Below, piece after piece: positions 21,484 to 31,750 of a stretch of 64,000 nucleotides of DNA; the stretch's first letter is position 1; every line of letters begins with the position of its first letter. Source of the DNA: Vulcanisaeta distributa JCM 11217 (lineage in GTDB: Archaea; Thermoproteota; Thermoprotei; Thermoproteales; Thermocladiaceae); assembly GCF_001316005.1 (NCBI RefSeq), contig NZ_BBBJ01000005.1:1-64000 (forward strand), given 5' to 3'. The notes under the pieces are model-generated. The model saw nothing but the letters and a program-made list of their open reading frames with translations. It ran no database searches and was not told the DNA's origin. Position numbers and translations under genes: made by a program.

Positions 21484-22318
21484 GCATGGAGGCTGAGGTA
21501 ACAACAACTGGAATTAAGGTGGAGCTGCCTAAGTCGTATGAGGATATTAAGGATTTGATAAGGATTGATAGACTGCCGCACATTTGGTGCCCTGGCTGTG
21601 GCTTGGGAATCCTGCTTAAGTTATTGGCTAGGGCCATAAAGAATTCAGGAATACCAATTGAGAAGCACGTGATAGTCACGGGTATAGGCTGCACGGGTAG
21701 GCTCGGTGGATATCTAAAATTGGATGCGTACCATGTAACCCACGGTAGGGCCATACCATTTGCAGTGGGTTTAAAGATGGCTAATCCCGAGCTTGAGGTA
21801 ACGGTTGTCGGCGGTGATGGAGATATTCTTGCCATAGGTGGTAATCACTTCATACATGCCGCTAGAAGGAATGACGACATCAACGTAATAATAGTAAATA
21901 ATTTCATCTATGGAATGACAGGCGGACAATATAGCCCAACCACGCCCAAGGGCGCTAAGACTACGACATCGCCATATGGTCATTACGAGAATCCATTTAA
22001 CGTGCCATTACTTGCGTATGCCGCGGGGGGGCCTCATACGTGGCCAGGTGGACAGTTCTTCACCAAAATGAGCTTTACCAATCCCTCCTAGAGATGTTTA
22101 AGGTTAAGGGCTTCGCCGTTATCGAGGTATTATCGCCCTGCATTATCTACACTGATAGGAATGCCATGGGTGATGCCGTTGATTTAATGAAGATATTAAA
22201 GGAGAGACCCGTGATTGATCATAATGCGAACTTAGCCGATCTAGACATTGACTTCAGCATGAAGAAGATTATCCTGGGAAATTTTGTGAAAAGAGAGAGA
22301 CCTGTATCGTATGGATAG
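21480..22318 (+). CDS. korB: 2-oxoacid:ferredoxin oxidoreductase, beta subunit (one frame break)
   Basis: Thiamine-diphosphate-binding subunit. Visible are the cluster-like HIWCPGCGLG, the TPP motif GGDGDILAIGGNHF ending in NNFIYGMTGGQYSPTT, and a C-terminal ALSPC-type segment (IEVLSPC). The gene starts by ATGA overlap with korA. A G7 at 22025-22031 shifts the frame; five G restore AAGASYVARWTVLHQN and the protein ends at 22318 with about 280 residues. The short length and TPTT sequence fit the 2-oxoglutarate/pyruvate KorB family; the exact 2-oxoacid cannot be told. Confidence 0.9.
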
Positions 22319-22336
22319 TGATCATAAATCTTAAAC

Positions 22337-22342
22337 TTTTTT
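22337..22342 (+). terminator. Possible oligo-T terminator after korB
   Basis: TAAACTTTTTTCTC follows the korB stop by about 20 bases. Oligo-T stretches terminate archaeal RNA polymerase, so this may separate korAB from the korC-hdr-etf unit or give partial read-through. Confidence 0.35.
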
Positions 22343-22388
22343 CTCATAATTACGTATAATATAAAATAATTTTTGTCAAATTAGAATA

Positions 22389-22400
22389 AAATTTATTAAG
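22389..22400 (+). promoter_or_regulatory. Possible TATA box for the korC-hdr-etf unit
   Basis: An AT-only element (AAATTTATTAAG) lies about 35 bases before the korC ATG, inside the only gap of more than 100 bases in the kor-hdr-etf cluster. Confidence 0.35.
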
Positions 22401-22429
22401 GTTTCATAATTATTTATCAATAGAAAAAT

Positions 22430-23019
22430 ATGCAACAACAGCTCGATCAGATACGTATCAGGCTTATGGGGCTTGGCGGCCATGGCATAGTCTTCGCTGG
22501 TAGGCTCCTTGGTATGGCAGCTGCAATGGGCGGTCTTGACTCAATATTAACAATAACGTATAGCCCAGAGCAGAGGGGTGGTTGGTCCAGGGCTGACCTC
22601 ATAATAGCTAAGGAGATGGTTGATTATCCACTCATTGATGAGGCCGACATATTTCTCGCGACCACACAGCAAGCGTTCAACCTAGAATTTAAGAGTCTCC
22701 GTAAGGGTGGTGTATTCATTTATGAGAGTACTATCTATAAACCAACCATTCAAAATACAAATGATTATGTAATAATTCCCGTACCTGCAACGGAAATTGC
22801 TGAGAAGGTGACGGGCAGGAGACTAACCATGAATGTGGTTCTAGTCGGTGTTATAACGGCCATCCTCGAGCCGTTGCTAAGGGAGGAGCACATAATTAAT
22901 GCCATAAGGAATATGACCAGGAGGCTGGTAAGCTGGACGCATCAATTCAGGAAATGAACATAAAGGCGTTCCAGGCAGGCCTTGATTACGGTAGGAAGTA
23001 CTTACAGGGATTGAGGTGA
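22430..23019 (+). CDS. korC: 2-oxoacid:ferredoxin oxidoreductase, gamma subunit (one frame break)
   Basis: Gamma subunit of the KOR/POR family. About 196 residues with the opening GLGGHGIVFAGRLLGMAA, TYSPEQRGG, and LATTQQAF. As written the ORF stops at 22957; one missing base near 22927-22932 hides the real end, which reads KLDASIQEMNIKAFQAG to a stop at 23019. It ends five bases before hdrA, so the two are tightly coupled. Confidence 0.88.
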
Positions 23020-23023
23020 TTCA

Positions 23024-26000
23024 ATGCCAACAAATAGAATCCTTATTCTAGGTGGTGGTATTGCTGGTATTGAGGCTGCCCTCGCCCTGGCTAACATGGC
23101 TATAGGGTTACACTTGTTGAGAAGTCACCGGCCATTGGCGGTAAGATGGCGTTACTCGACAAGACATTCCCAACACTCGACTGCAGCATATGCATAGAAG
23201 GACCATTGATAAGTGATGTTGCGAGACACCCATACATTGAATTGCTTGCCCCCCCTGCTGAACTGCTTGATTTAACGGGCTCGCCAGGCGATTTTAAGGC
23301 TAGGATACTCGTTAAGCCAAGATACGTAACTGAGGACTGCACCAAGTGTGGCCAATGCGAGGATGTGTGCCCTGTAATTGTTCCCAGTGAGTTTGAGGCA
23401 GGTATTGGTGCTAGGAAGGCGATATACCTGCCATTCCCACAGGCAGAGCCAGGAATATACATGCTCGATATTGATCACTGCCTAAACAAGCCACCGAATT
23501 ACTTCCCATGTGATAGGTGTGCTAAGGCGTGCGATAGGAATGCCATAATATATACGATGATGCCTAAGGTCATAGAGCGTGATGTTGCTGCCGTAATAGT
23601 GTCAACAGGCTTCGACTTAGAGAAGGGCGATATACTTGGGGAGTATGGTTACGGTAAGTACATGGACGTAGTTACATCACTCGAGTTTGAGAGACTGGTT
23701 AACGCATCGGGGCCATCAAGTGGTGTTGTCGTTAAACCGAGCACAGGTGAGGAGCCGGAGAATATACTTCTTGTGTCCTGTGTTGGTTCAAGAAATAATA
23801 AGTATAATGATTATTGTTCTGGGTTCTGCTGCACATACTTGCTTAAGCAGGGTATATATGCCAAGGTGCTTCACGGTATTAAGAACGTAACCATAATGTA
23901 CATGAACGATGTTAGGACCTATGGTAAAGGCTTCGAGAGCTTCTTCGACAGGGCTCTAAAGGAGGGTATAAACATTGTCTGGGGGGGTAGGCCTGAAATA
24001 CTTGGTGAGAGAAATGGTAAGATCATCGTTAAGTTCGAGGACACGAGGAATAAGAAAGTTGTTGTAAATGAGTATGACATGGTTGTTTTAGCACCCTCCG
24101 TGAAGCCCGTGAGCGATATGAATAAGTTAAGCAAAATACTGAATATTTCATTAAATAGGGTTGGTTTCGTAAAGACAGATCCAGCTAACCCGACATTAAC
24201 AACGAGACCCGGCATTTTCGTAGCAGGCTCGGCAAGTGGCCCTAAGGATATTTCGGAGTCCGTTGTTACCGGATTAGCCGCCGCGGTACAGGCAATTAGG
24301 TATGCAAGCCCTGGAGTAATTGAGGAGGAGAAGTATGAGGAGACCATAGAGCCATATCCAATTAGGGTTGGGGGGGTCTTCGTGTGCCACTGCGGCACTA
24401 ACATAGCTGGTGTCGCCGACGTGCCCGCATTAGTGGAGGCTGCTAAGCAAATGCCCGACGTAGTTCATGCTGAAGACCTTCAGTTCGCATGCGCGAAATC
24501 ATCACTAGATAGGATAACTCAAGTGATTAAGGAGAAGAAATTGAATAGGGTTGTCGTTGCATCGTGCTCGCCAGTCACACACTTGAGGTTTTTCCAGGAT
24601 GCTGCGAGGAGGGCTGGTCTTAATCCCTACCTCGTGGAGATGACGAACATTAGGAACCTGGACACCTGGGTCCACAACGACAGGAAGGTAGCCACAGAAA
24701 AGGCAAAAGACATGATAAGAATGGCGGTGGCGAAGGTCCACCATATGGTGCCACTACAGACAATAAAGCTACCAGTAATTAAGAGGGCGCTGGTCATTGG
24801 CTGCGGACCAGCAGGGCTCGCGGCAGCCACGGGGGGGCTAGCCGGCGCCGGCATTGAGACTATACTCGTTGAGAAGGCTGATGAGTGCGGCGGCATGCTT
24901 AGGCGCTTAAATAGCTTGAGCCTGAGGGTATTGAGGCCAGGAAACTACTTGATAGGATGGTTGAGGAGGCTAGGGAGGTTGGTGTTAAGTTCATGCTTGG
25001 AACAACTATTAAGGATGTGTCTGGCTTCACGGGTAACTTCCACGTAGTCCTAAGCAACGGCGTTGAACTCGACGTTGGCGCAATAATAGTCGCCACGGGG
25101 GCCAAGCCCTACGCACCGACGGAGTTTAACTACGGTAAGGACCCAAGGGTATTGACAACGCTTGACCTTGAGAACGGGAAAACTGTTGATGGCAGGAATG
25201 TGGCGATAATAAACTGCGTCGGTTCTAGAACCAGTGGTAGAGGGTGTTCAAGGTACTGCTGTGCCGTGGGCTTGAGTAAGGCCATTGAGTTGAGGAGTCA
25301 GGGTAAGAACGTAGTCCTAATCTACAGGGATATAATGGGCGTGGATCCCGAGGTCGAGGACCTATATAAGAAGGCTAGGGATGCTGGCGTGCTCTTCATT
25401 AGGATTCCCAGGAAGGCTGAGTTAACCGAGGCCATAAGAATGGACACCAATAAGTTAATAGTCCATGACGTCGAGTTAGGAGATGATGTTGAGGTGCCAT
25501 TTGACAACGTAATCCTCAACATAGGTCTGATGCCCAGTGAGGATACAGACGAGGTTTCCAAGATTTTGAGACTTTCTAAGGATCAGGAGGGCTTCCTGAT
25601 GGAGGCCCACCCGAAGCTCGGCCCCGTGGACACGATGACCCCCAGGAATATTCATAGCCGGTGCAGCTAGGGGGGGTCCGAAGAATGTGGCCGAGGCCAT
25701 CGCCGAGGGCTATGCGGCTGCCTCAAGGGCGTTAATGATGCTTGCCCAGGGCTATGTCACCAAGGAACCATTTATACCAAAGTTCGATTGGTCCAAGTGC
25801 ACTAAGTGCGGTCTCTGCATTAAGGCTTGTCCATACGGTGCCATTAGGGGGGTGTGCCAGGTAAGTGGATTGAGCACATACCAGCTGCCTGCCAGGGCTG
25901 TGGTGCGTGCGTGGCTGAATGTCCACAGGATGCCATAACACTTGATGCTATGAGCGACGACGCCATTATGGCTCAGATTGAGGCTGCTTTGGCTGAGGAG

Positions 26001-26427
26001 CCTGAGAAGAAGGTGATAATGTTCACGTGTGCTTATTGTTCGTATTGGGCTGCCGATAACGCTGGCATATTTAAGATGCAGTACCGCCCTACGCGAGGAT
26101 CATTAGGCTTCAATGTAGTTCTAGGTTGGCTTGGAAGCACGTTAAGCGTGCTTTTGAGCTTGGTGCTGCTGGTGTCTTCGTGACTGGTTGTAGCTTGGTG
26201 ACTGCCACTACATAACGGCGAATTACAACACCGTCAGAAGATTCGAAAACTGGAAAAAGAGACTAAAAAACATAGGCGTTAGAGATGAGAGGTTCCAGCT
26301 GAGGTTATTTGGTGCGCCCGATGTTGTTGACCTTGTTGAGGCTATGAAGGAGGCTGAGAGAGTCGTTAAGTCGGTGACCAAGGAGGAGATTGAAATGACA
26401 AAACAAAGAATCAAGCAGTTGAGGTGA
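23024..26427 (+). CDS. Tandem HdrA-HdrA-MvhD-like iron-sulfur flavoprotein (six frame breaks)
   Basis: About 1,135 residues when merged. First HdrA-like module: FAD motif LGGGIAGIEAALAL, the cysteine segment TLDCSICI and a ferredoxin pair. Second module: VFVCHCGTNIAG, LQFACAK, a second FAD motif GCGPAGLAAATG and two 4Fe-4S motifs (CTKCGLCIKACP, CQGCGACVAECP). The end is an MvhD/FlpD-like domain (FTCAYCSYWA, VTGCSLGDCHY). This order resembles QmoA joined to QmoB. Breaks are near 23098, 24921, 26085 and 26198 (one G or C missing each), 25639-25643 (C5 for C4) and 25847-25852 (G6 for G4). All pieces are in order, so I treat it as one gene. Confidence 0.85.
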
Positions 26428-27563
26428 TGGGCATGCCGGTAACGGTTAACTTCGAGCTTAGGGAAGAATTACTTAAGTTAGTACCCACCCTAAGCCTTTG
26501 CTACCAATGTGGTACCTGCAGCACCTATTGTCCAATAACTGACGAGTCCTACAACATAAGGCTCATCGTTAAGAAGGCTCAACTTGGTGTTGTTGATCCA
26601 AAGGACTTTAAGGTCATCTGGGACTGCGTAACCTGCGGCACCTGCCAAGCCCTGTGCCCCAATAATGTTGAGATCGTTAATCTTGTGGAGGTCATTAGGA
26701 CCATGGCAATGAAGTCCAAGGTCTTCCCAACAAAGATTAACGAAATACTCTGGAAGATATACGAGAATCAGAATCCATGGGGGGGTTACACCGTCACTGA
26801 CAAGAGGAGGTTCCTAGCCCAATTCAGTGGTTTGATTAATAATGAGAATCCAGACGTTGTAATATACCCATGCTGCCTATCGGTTGGCGACCCGAGGCTT
26901 CAGAGACATATTAAGGCTTTGATCAGGGTATTGACCAAGGCAGGCCTTAAGGTGGGTATGTACACAGGCTTGTCCTGCTGCGGTGACATAATACTTCACA
27001 CGGGCAATAAGGCATTCTATGAGGAATACACCGCAAAGCTAAGGGATTCAATAATGAGTAGTGTTAAGGCTCCAATAATAGTTACGTTATCGCCGCATTG
27101 CGAATACGCGCTTAAGAAGTATCTTAAGGGTGTTAGGGTGGTTCACTACGTTGAGTTACTTGATGAGCTTATACGCAGTGGTAAATTGAAGATTGACAAG
27201 AAGGTGGATATCACCGTGACTTATCATGACCCGTGTTACCTATCTAAGCATCAAAGGATCATTGAGGAGCCTAGGAGGGTAATCACGTCAATACCAGGTG
27301 TTAGGCTCGTTGAGATGGCTCACTCAAGGGAGAAGTCGCTGTGTTGCGGTGCCGGTGGTGGGGGGGGTATAGCCCTTGAGACCAGGGTATCCACTGAATT
27401 ATCGAAACGCAGGTTGAAGGAGGCCGTCGACACAGGCGCCTCGGTAGTACTCACGGCATGTACGTACTGCTTCAGGATGCTTGAGGATGCGAATAAGGTC
27501 ATGAGAACAAGCTTAAAGGTTATGGATCTAGTGGAATTCCTAGATAGTGTTATGGGTGATTGA
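26427..27563 (+). CDS. HdrC/HdrB-type (HdrD-like) iron-sulfur protein
   Basis: About 378 residues in a single frame. Residues 20-85 carry two 4Fe-4S motifs (CYQCGTCSTYCP, CVTCGTCQALCP), the HdrC part. The rest is the HdrB part with two CCG domains: YPCCLSVG with SCCG, and a downstream HDPCYLS with SLCCGAGGGG and ACTYCF, ligands of noncubane 4Fe-4S clusters. No membrane segment is present, unlike HdrE partners. It overlaps the hdrA stop (TGATG) and is followed closely by etfA. A G8 run gives CCGAGGGGG, one Gly more than usual. The disulfide or other acceptor it would serve is unknown. Confidence 0.87.
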   Translation: MGMPVTVNFELREELLKLVPTLSLCYQCGTCSTYCPITDESYNIRLIVKKAQLGVVDPKDFKVIWDCVTCGTCQALCPNNVEIVNLVEVIRTMAMKSKVFPTKINEILWKIYENQNPWGGYTVTDKRRFLAQFSGLINNENPDVVIYPCCLSVGDPRLQRHIKALIRVLTKAGLKVGMYTGLSCCGDIILHTGNKAFYEEYTAKLRDSIMSSVKAPIIVTLSPHCEYALKKYLKGVRVVHYVELLDELIRSGKLKIDKKVDITVTYHDPCYLSKHQRIIEEPRRVITSIPGVRLVEMAHSREKSLCCGAGGGGGIALETRVSTELSKRRLKEAVDTGASVVLTACTYCFRMLEDANKVMRTSLKVMDLVEFLDSVMGD

Positions 27564-27564
27564 C

Positions 27565-28556
27565 ATGAGTGAGTGGAGGGGGGGTATATCCGTGTTTATT
27601 GAGCAGGACAATGGCGAGCTAGAGAGGGCATCGCTTGAGATTTTAACGAGGGCTGGCGAGTTAGGTAGGAAGTTTGGTGAGGAGGTTCTCGGCATATTAC
27701 TAGGTCATGAAGTGGGTAACCTGGTTAAGGAGTCCTCTAGGTATGGCGCTGATAAGCTCATAGTGGTTGATCACCCAGACCTGAGGCACTACAATAGTGA
27801 TGCCTACACTGAGGTCATGGCATACCTAATCAATAAGTATAGGCCCAGGTACTTATTACTACCAGCCACCAGGAATTCTAGGGACTTAGCCGGCAGGTTG
27901 GCCGTGAGATTTAGGACATGCCTTAGCGCGCATGTAATCATGGTTGATATTGACGAGAAGGATAGGAAATTAGTCACAGCAGTACCGGGCTTTGGCGGTA
28001 ATATAGTCGCCACGGTGGTCTGCACGGGAGGTAAGCCTGAGATGGCTACCGTAAGCCCAGGTACTTACGAGGCAAGACCAAGTGATAAGGAGGCTTCAAT
28101 AATCATGGAGTCCGTACCTGAGGACCTAATAAGGAAGCGTAGGATCGAACTCGTGGAGAAGAAGACCTCACCAATGCCTGACTTATCAAGGGCTGAGAAG
28201 GTCGTTGTGGCGGGGGGGCTTGGGACTGGGGGGGTGATTTGGAATTGATTAAGGAATTCGCAAACCTAATAGGCGCTGCCGTCGGCGTTACAAGACCGCT
28301 CGCAGACATGGGTATAATGCCCAGGGACTACCAAATAGGTACCACGGGTGTCTCATTGAGGGCTAAAACAGTGTTCGTGTTTGGCGCCAGCGGTGCTCCG
28401 CACTTTGTCTATGGAATTAGGGACTGCGGCACAATAGTCGCGGTTAATACGGATAGGGAGGCGCCAATATTTGAGAATTGTGATTACTGCATTGTGGCTG
28501 ATTTATTCGACATTCTTAAGGCATTGATAAAGGAGTTAAGGGGGGGTGGTAAGTGA
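27565..28556 (+). CDS. etfA: Electron transfer flavoprotein alpha subunit (one frame break)
   Basis: FixB/EtfA family, about 330 residues. The N-terminal domain (ISVFIEQDNGELERASLE) is followed by the C-terminal FAD-binding domain (VGVTRPLADMG, QIGTTGVS, FGASGAPHF). The ORF as written ends at 28249; a G7 at 28228-28234 (five expected) hides the join that reads TGG-DLELIKEFANLIGA. Starts at an ATG two bases after the Hdr gene. The second G7 just upstream (28212-28218) is in frame. Confidence 0.9.
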
Positions 28557-29358
28557 TGGCTTCCCTCAAGAACATAATAGTCACGATGAAGATAACGCCA
28601 AAGCCCGAGGAGATAAGGTTTGACCCGGTCACAAAGACTGTCGATAGATCGAAAGCTACGAATGAGATAAACCCAGCCGATAAGAACGCCCTCGAACTCG
28701 CATTACAGCTTAAGGAGAAGTACGGCGGTAGGGTAATAATACTGTCCATGGGACCACCATTCTGGGACCAATTCATAAAGATGGGCATAGCCATGGGTGC
28801 CGATGACGCGGTACTAATAAGCGACAGAGCCTTGGGGGGGGCTCTGACGCCTTTGTAACGTCAAAGGTACTTGCAGCCGCCATTAAGAAGATTGGCGATT
28901 ACTCGCTCATCATTACTGGCGAGGAGAGCGAGGATGGCTCAACAGGTCAGGTACCACCTGGCATCGCTGAGTGGCTGGGGGGGATTCCCGCGGTGACGTA
29001 TGTTTCCCAAGTCATTGATGTGACTGAGGATTCAATAATCGTTAAGAGGACCATTAAGGGAGGTTATGAGGTTGTTAAGGTTAGGATGCCGGCTGTAATA
29101 TCTGTGGAGCTTGGCGTGAATACGCCCAGGTTCCCAGACTTTGAGAGGTTGCAGTGGGCCCAAAGCCAGTTTAAGACAACTGTATGGGGGGGTATTAAGG
29201 ACCTTGGGCTTACTGAGGATGAGGTTGGCTTCAAGGGCTCATTGACGGCAGTTACCGAGTTGAAGGAGTTAAGGCCTCGTGAGCGCTTGCGTCAATTCAT
29301 TGAGGGTAGCCCTGAGGAGATAGCTAGGGAACTCATTAAGAGACTTGGCCTTAAATGA
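28556..29358 (+). CDS. etfB: Electron transfer flavoprotein beta subunit (one frame break)
   Basis: FixA/EtfB family, about 266 residues, starting by TGATG overlap with etfA. It opens with NIIVTMKITPKPEEIRFD and NPADKNALELALQL. The SDRALGGSDAF segment is broken by a G8 at 28834-28841 (six expected); the restored frame reads VTSKVLAAAIKKI and GEESEDGSTGQVPPGIAE, the nucleotide-binding region. The last gene of the redox cluster, it converges on aIF1A with the stop codons adjacent. Confidence 0.9.
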
Positions 29359-29676
29359 TTATCCTGCCAATTCATCTAATTGATTTAAAACATCTGCATA
29401 ACCGCTTTGTCTTAATTCATTGACCTCGTTCTTCTCGTACTTATATATTAAATCTGCCCTGTTTGGTTCAAAGTCCCAGGGCGCAACTAATATGTAGTCG
29501 CCAACCCTAAGCCACATCTTTTTCCTATACTTACCTGGTATTCTCACGAGCCTAATCTTGCCATCTTGGCACACGGCCTTAGCCCTGTCATCGCCGACGA
29601 GCTCAATAACCTTAGCAAGCATTTCGCCCTCCCCAGGTAGTCGCACCTTACCTCCCTGCTGGTTTTCCTTAGGCAT
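29359..29676 (-). CDS. Translation initiation factor aIF1A
   Basis: 105-residue OB-fold factor that binds the ribosomal A site during initiation. The segments MLAKVIELVGDDRAKAVCQDGK, RLVRIPGKYRKKMWLRVGD and VAPWDF are typical of the eIF1A family. The gene is intact, with no long G/C run, and convergent with etfB. Confidence 0.95.
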   Translation of the reverse strand: MPKENQQGGKVRLPGEGEMLAKVIELVGDDRAKAVCQDGKIRLVRIPGKYRKKMWLRVGDYILVAPWDFEPNRADLIYKYEKNEVNELRQSGYADVLNQLDELAG

Positions 29677-29720
29677 CCACGATAGTGAATCTCATACCTT
29701 TATAAACCCAACCTTCATTG

Positions 29721-30665
29721 TCAGCACATATCATTAAGCACATACCTATCACTACCGATTACAATCTCAAGAGCCTTCGAACCCCCACCCTCAATGCACC
29801 TAGCTTCATAACTCGGCATAGACACGCCACCCTTAACGATATCGCCAAGCCTAATATTAACGACTTCCTTACTGCCCAACTCCATTAGTCTGAATGTTCC
29901 CTGTGAGTAGGAAAGCACGTAGTAGGGCTTGTTAGAGTAAATTATTACCGAGCCACGACTAAGGGGAACCAAGACAACGCTAATGCTTAATTTAGTAACC
30001 ACCTTATCACCGCGTCCCCCCCTAACCACGCTTTGGCTCTCAGTTACCTTGCTCGGCACTGCCTTATGTATCTTATAGGCTATGGTCCTAGCCAAACCCT
30101 GGTCTGACAACTTAATATCAAGTCCATCCCCCCCAACATCATCAATCCTTAGGAAACCACTCCTCTCATCTTTAATGGTTTCCTTTCTAACGATGTCTAT
30201 CACTAACCTCTTTAATTGACCATTCATTGGTATTACACTTCTAACCTGGACGACAGCCCTCTCCCTCTCGTTAATCATATCCCTACACCTAGGGCATAAC
30301 TCCTCGCTATACCTTACCCTGATTTGGATCTCCTCCTCATACTCACTAATGAGTTCGTGAACTGAACCCCTAACCTTAACCACTGCCGTATTTAATCCAT
30401 GCTTTAAGCTCAGGGTTTCGATGGATGCATTGGTGACCCTGCCCATGTACTCTATGGACTCGAGTATTAACTTCTCAATAACCCTTGGATCCCTCACCCA
30501 CCTACCCCCCCTGTAGAGTATTGCGCCGCAACTTGGACACCTAACAATACCCACTACATCCCTCTTCACCCTGGCGAGTGGGTGGGTCTTCCTATAGCAG
30601 TCTGGGCATAATCCTTCAATCAATATATCAGTCTCCCTACCGCATAATGCGCATACCTTGCGCAT
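29721..30665 (-). CDS. NMD3 family protein (archaeal)
   Basis: 314 residues. An N-terminal zinc-binding region has CALCGRE, CPDC, CPSCG and CPRCRD, the repeated CxxC pattern of the NMD3 family, followed by the OB- and SH3-like part. Eukaryotic NMD3 is the 60S export adaptor; archaeal homologues probably act on the large ribosomal subunit, perhaps in maturation or anti-association. It is adjacent to aIF1A on the same strand (45 bases apart), consistent with a translation operon. Three in-frame seven-base runs lie at YRGGRW, DVGGDG and VRGGRG. Confidence 0.85.
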   Translation of the reverse strand: MRKVCALCGRETDILIEGLCPDCYRKTHPLARVKRDVVGIVRCPSCGAILYRGGRWVRDPRVIEKLILESIEYMGRVTNASIETLSLKHGLNTAVVKVRGSVHELISEYEEEIQIRVRYSEELCPRCRDMINERERAVVQVRSVIPMNGQLKRLVIDIVRKETIKDERSGFLRIDDVGGDGLDIKLSDQGLARTIAYKIHKAVPSKVTESQSVVRGGRGDKVVTKLSISVVLVPLSRGSVIIYSNKPYYVLSYSQGTFRLMELGSKEVVNIRLGDIVKGGVSMPSYEARCIEGGGSKALEIVIGSDRYVLNDMC

Positions 30666-30747
30666 TTCTCATTAACGAATTAAGGCGGGTTAAATAAATC
30701 CTTTCCATCACCATAATACTTAATACATCTAGTTGCATTAATTACCT

Positions 30748-31698
30748 GTGAGTAAGGACGTGGAGTCAAGGATTATAGATATAGTTAATGAGATGAGGTC
30801 CTCAGTCGTTAGTATAATAACGACGAGACTAATGGTTGATGAGTGGCTAAATGCAACGCCAGTTAGGGGGGGACTTGGCACGGGCTTCTTCATCGATAAT
30901 AAGCACGTGGTCACCGCAAACCACGTGGTCCAGGACGCAACGGAGCTTGTGGTGGTTACACCCGAGGGTGATGAGTACGAAGGTGAGTTATTAGGTAGGG
31001 ACCCTGAGTTCGATGCCGCGTTAATTAGGGTTGAGGGCGCCCGCTCTGTTAAGTCTGTTAGGCTTGGAGACTCGGACAAGCTTAAAGTGGGGGGGCAAAT
31101 GGTCATAGCCATTGGTTATCCACTCGGCTTGCTCGGCGAGCCAACAGTCACCCTAGGGGGGGTTGTTTCGGCAATTGGTAGGAGCATAAGGACGCCAGTG
31201 GGTGTTCTTGAGGGCTTAATACAGACTGATGCCGCAATTAACCCGGGGGGGAATTCAGGCGGTCCGTTGCTTAACCTCGATGGTGAGGTTGTTGGTATGA
31301 ATACGGCAATAATAGCTGGCGCCCAGGGAATTGGGTTTGCCGTACCAATAAACCTGGTTAAGTTAACAATAGATGAAATACTAAAGTTTGGTAGGGTTGT
31401 TAGGCCTAGGTTGGGTATATATGGAGTTGATCTCAGCAAGCCTATGGCCAAGTACTTCAGATTGCCTGTGGAGAAGGGGGGGGTGCTGGTGGTTGGGGGG
31501 GTCTTGCCTGGTTCGCCGGCTGATGACGCAGGTATTAGGCAGGGTGACGTAATTACGGCAATAGATGATGAGGAATTATCAAGCATTGTTCAGCTGAAGG
31601 TGCACCTGGCCAGGAGATTCATTGAGGGTAATAGGGTATTTGATTTAACGGTGGTTAGGGGGGGCAGGACTAGGTACAGGATTAAGGTCAGCATCTAA
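30748..31698 (+). CDS. HtrA/DegP-like serine protease with PDZ domain, cytosolic
   Basis: 316 residues. Trypsin-like domain with His in TANHVV (about residue 59), Asp in DPEFDAAL (about 89) and Ser in NPGGNSGGP (about 170), then one PDZ domain (GVLPGSPADDAGIRQGD). No signal peptide or membrane helix, so it should be cytosolic. The start is GTG at 30748. Seven G7-G8 runs lie in this one gene. The catalytic motif is NPGNSGGP across the family, so the extra Gly beside the active serine is probably an artefact; KVGGQMVIAIG and LGGVVSAIG show the same pattern. Confidence 0.93.
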   Translation: MSKDVESRIIDIVNEMRSSVVSIITTRLMVDEWLNATPVRGGLGTGFFIDNKHVVTANHVVQDATELVVVTPEGDEYEGELLGRDPEFDAALIRVEGARSVKSVRLGDSDKLKVGGQMVIAIGYPLGLLGEPTVTLGGVVSAIGRSIRTPVGVLEGLIQTDAAINPGGNSGGPLLNLDGEVVGMNTAIIAGAQGIGFAVPINLVKLTIDEILKFGRVVRPRLGIYGVDLSKPMAKYFRLPVEKGGVLVVGGVLPGSPADDAGIRQGDVITAIDDEELSSIVQLKVHLARRFIEGNRVFDLTVVRGGRTRYRIKVSI

Positions 31699-31750
31699 GC
31701 TATTACCTCATAGGAATCATTAAAAATTAAAATTGCTATGAATAAGGGCG

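Noticed and set aside
31245-31251. Active-site Gly insertion in HtrA as a functional novelty
   Set aside because: The extra Gly coincides with a G7 run, as in dozens of other motifs in this window, so it is best explained by run length, not by catalytic innovation.
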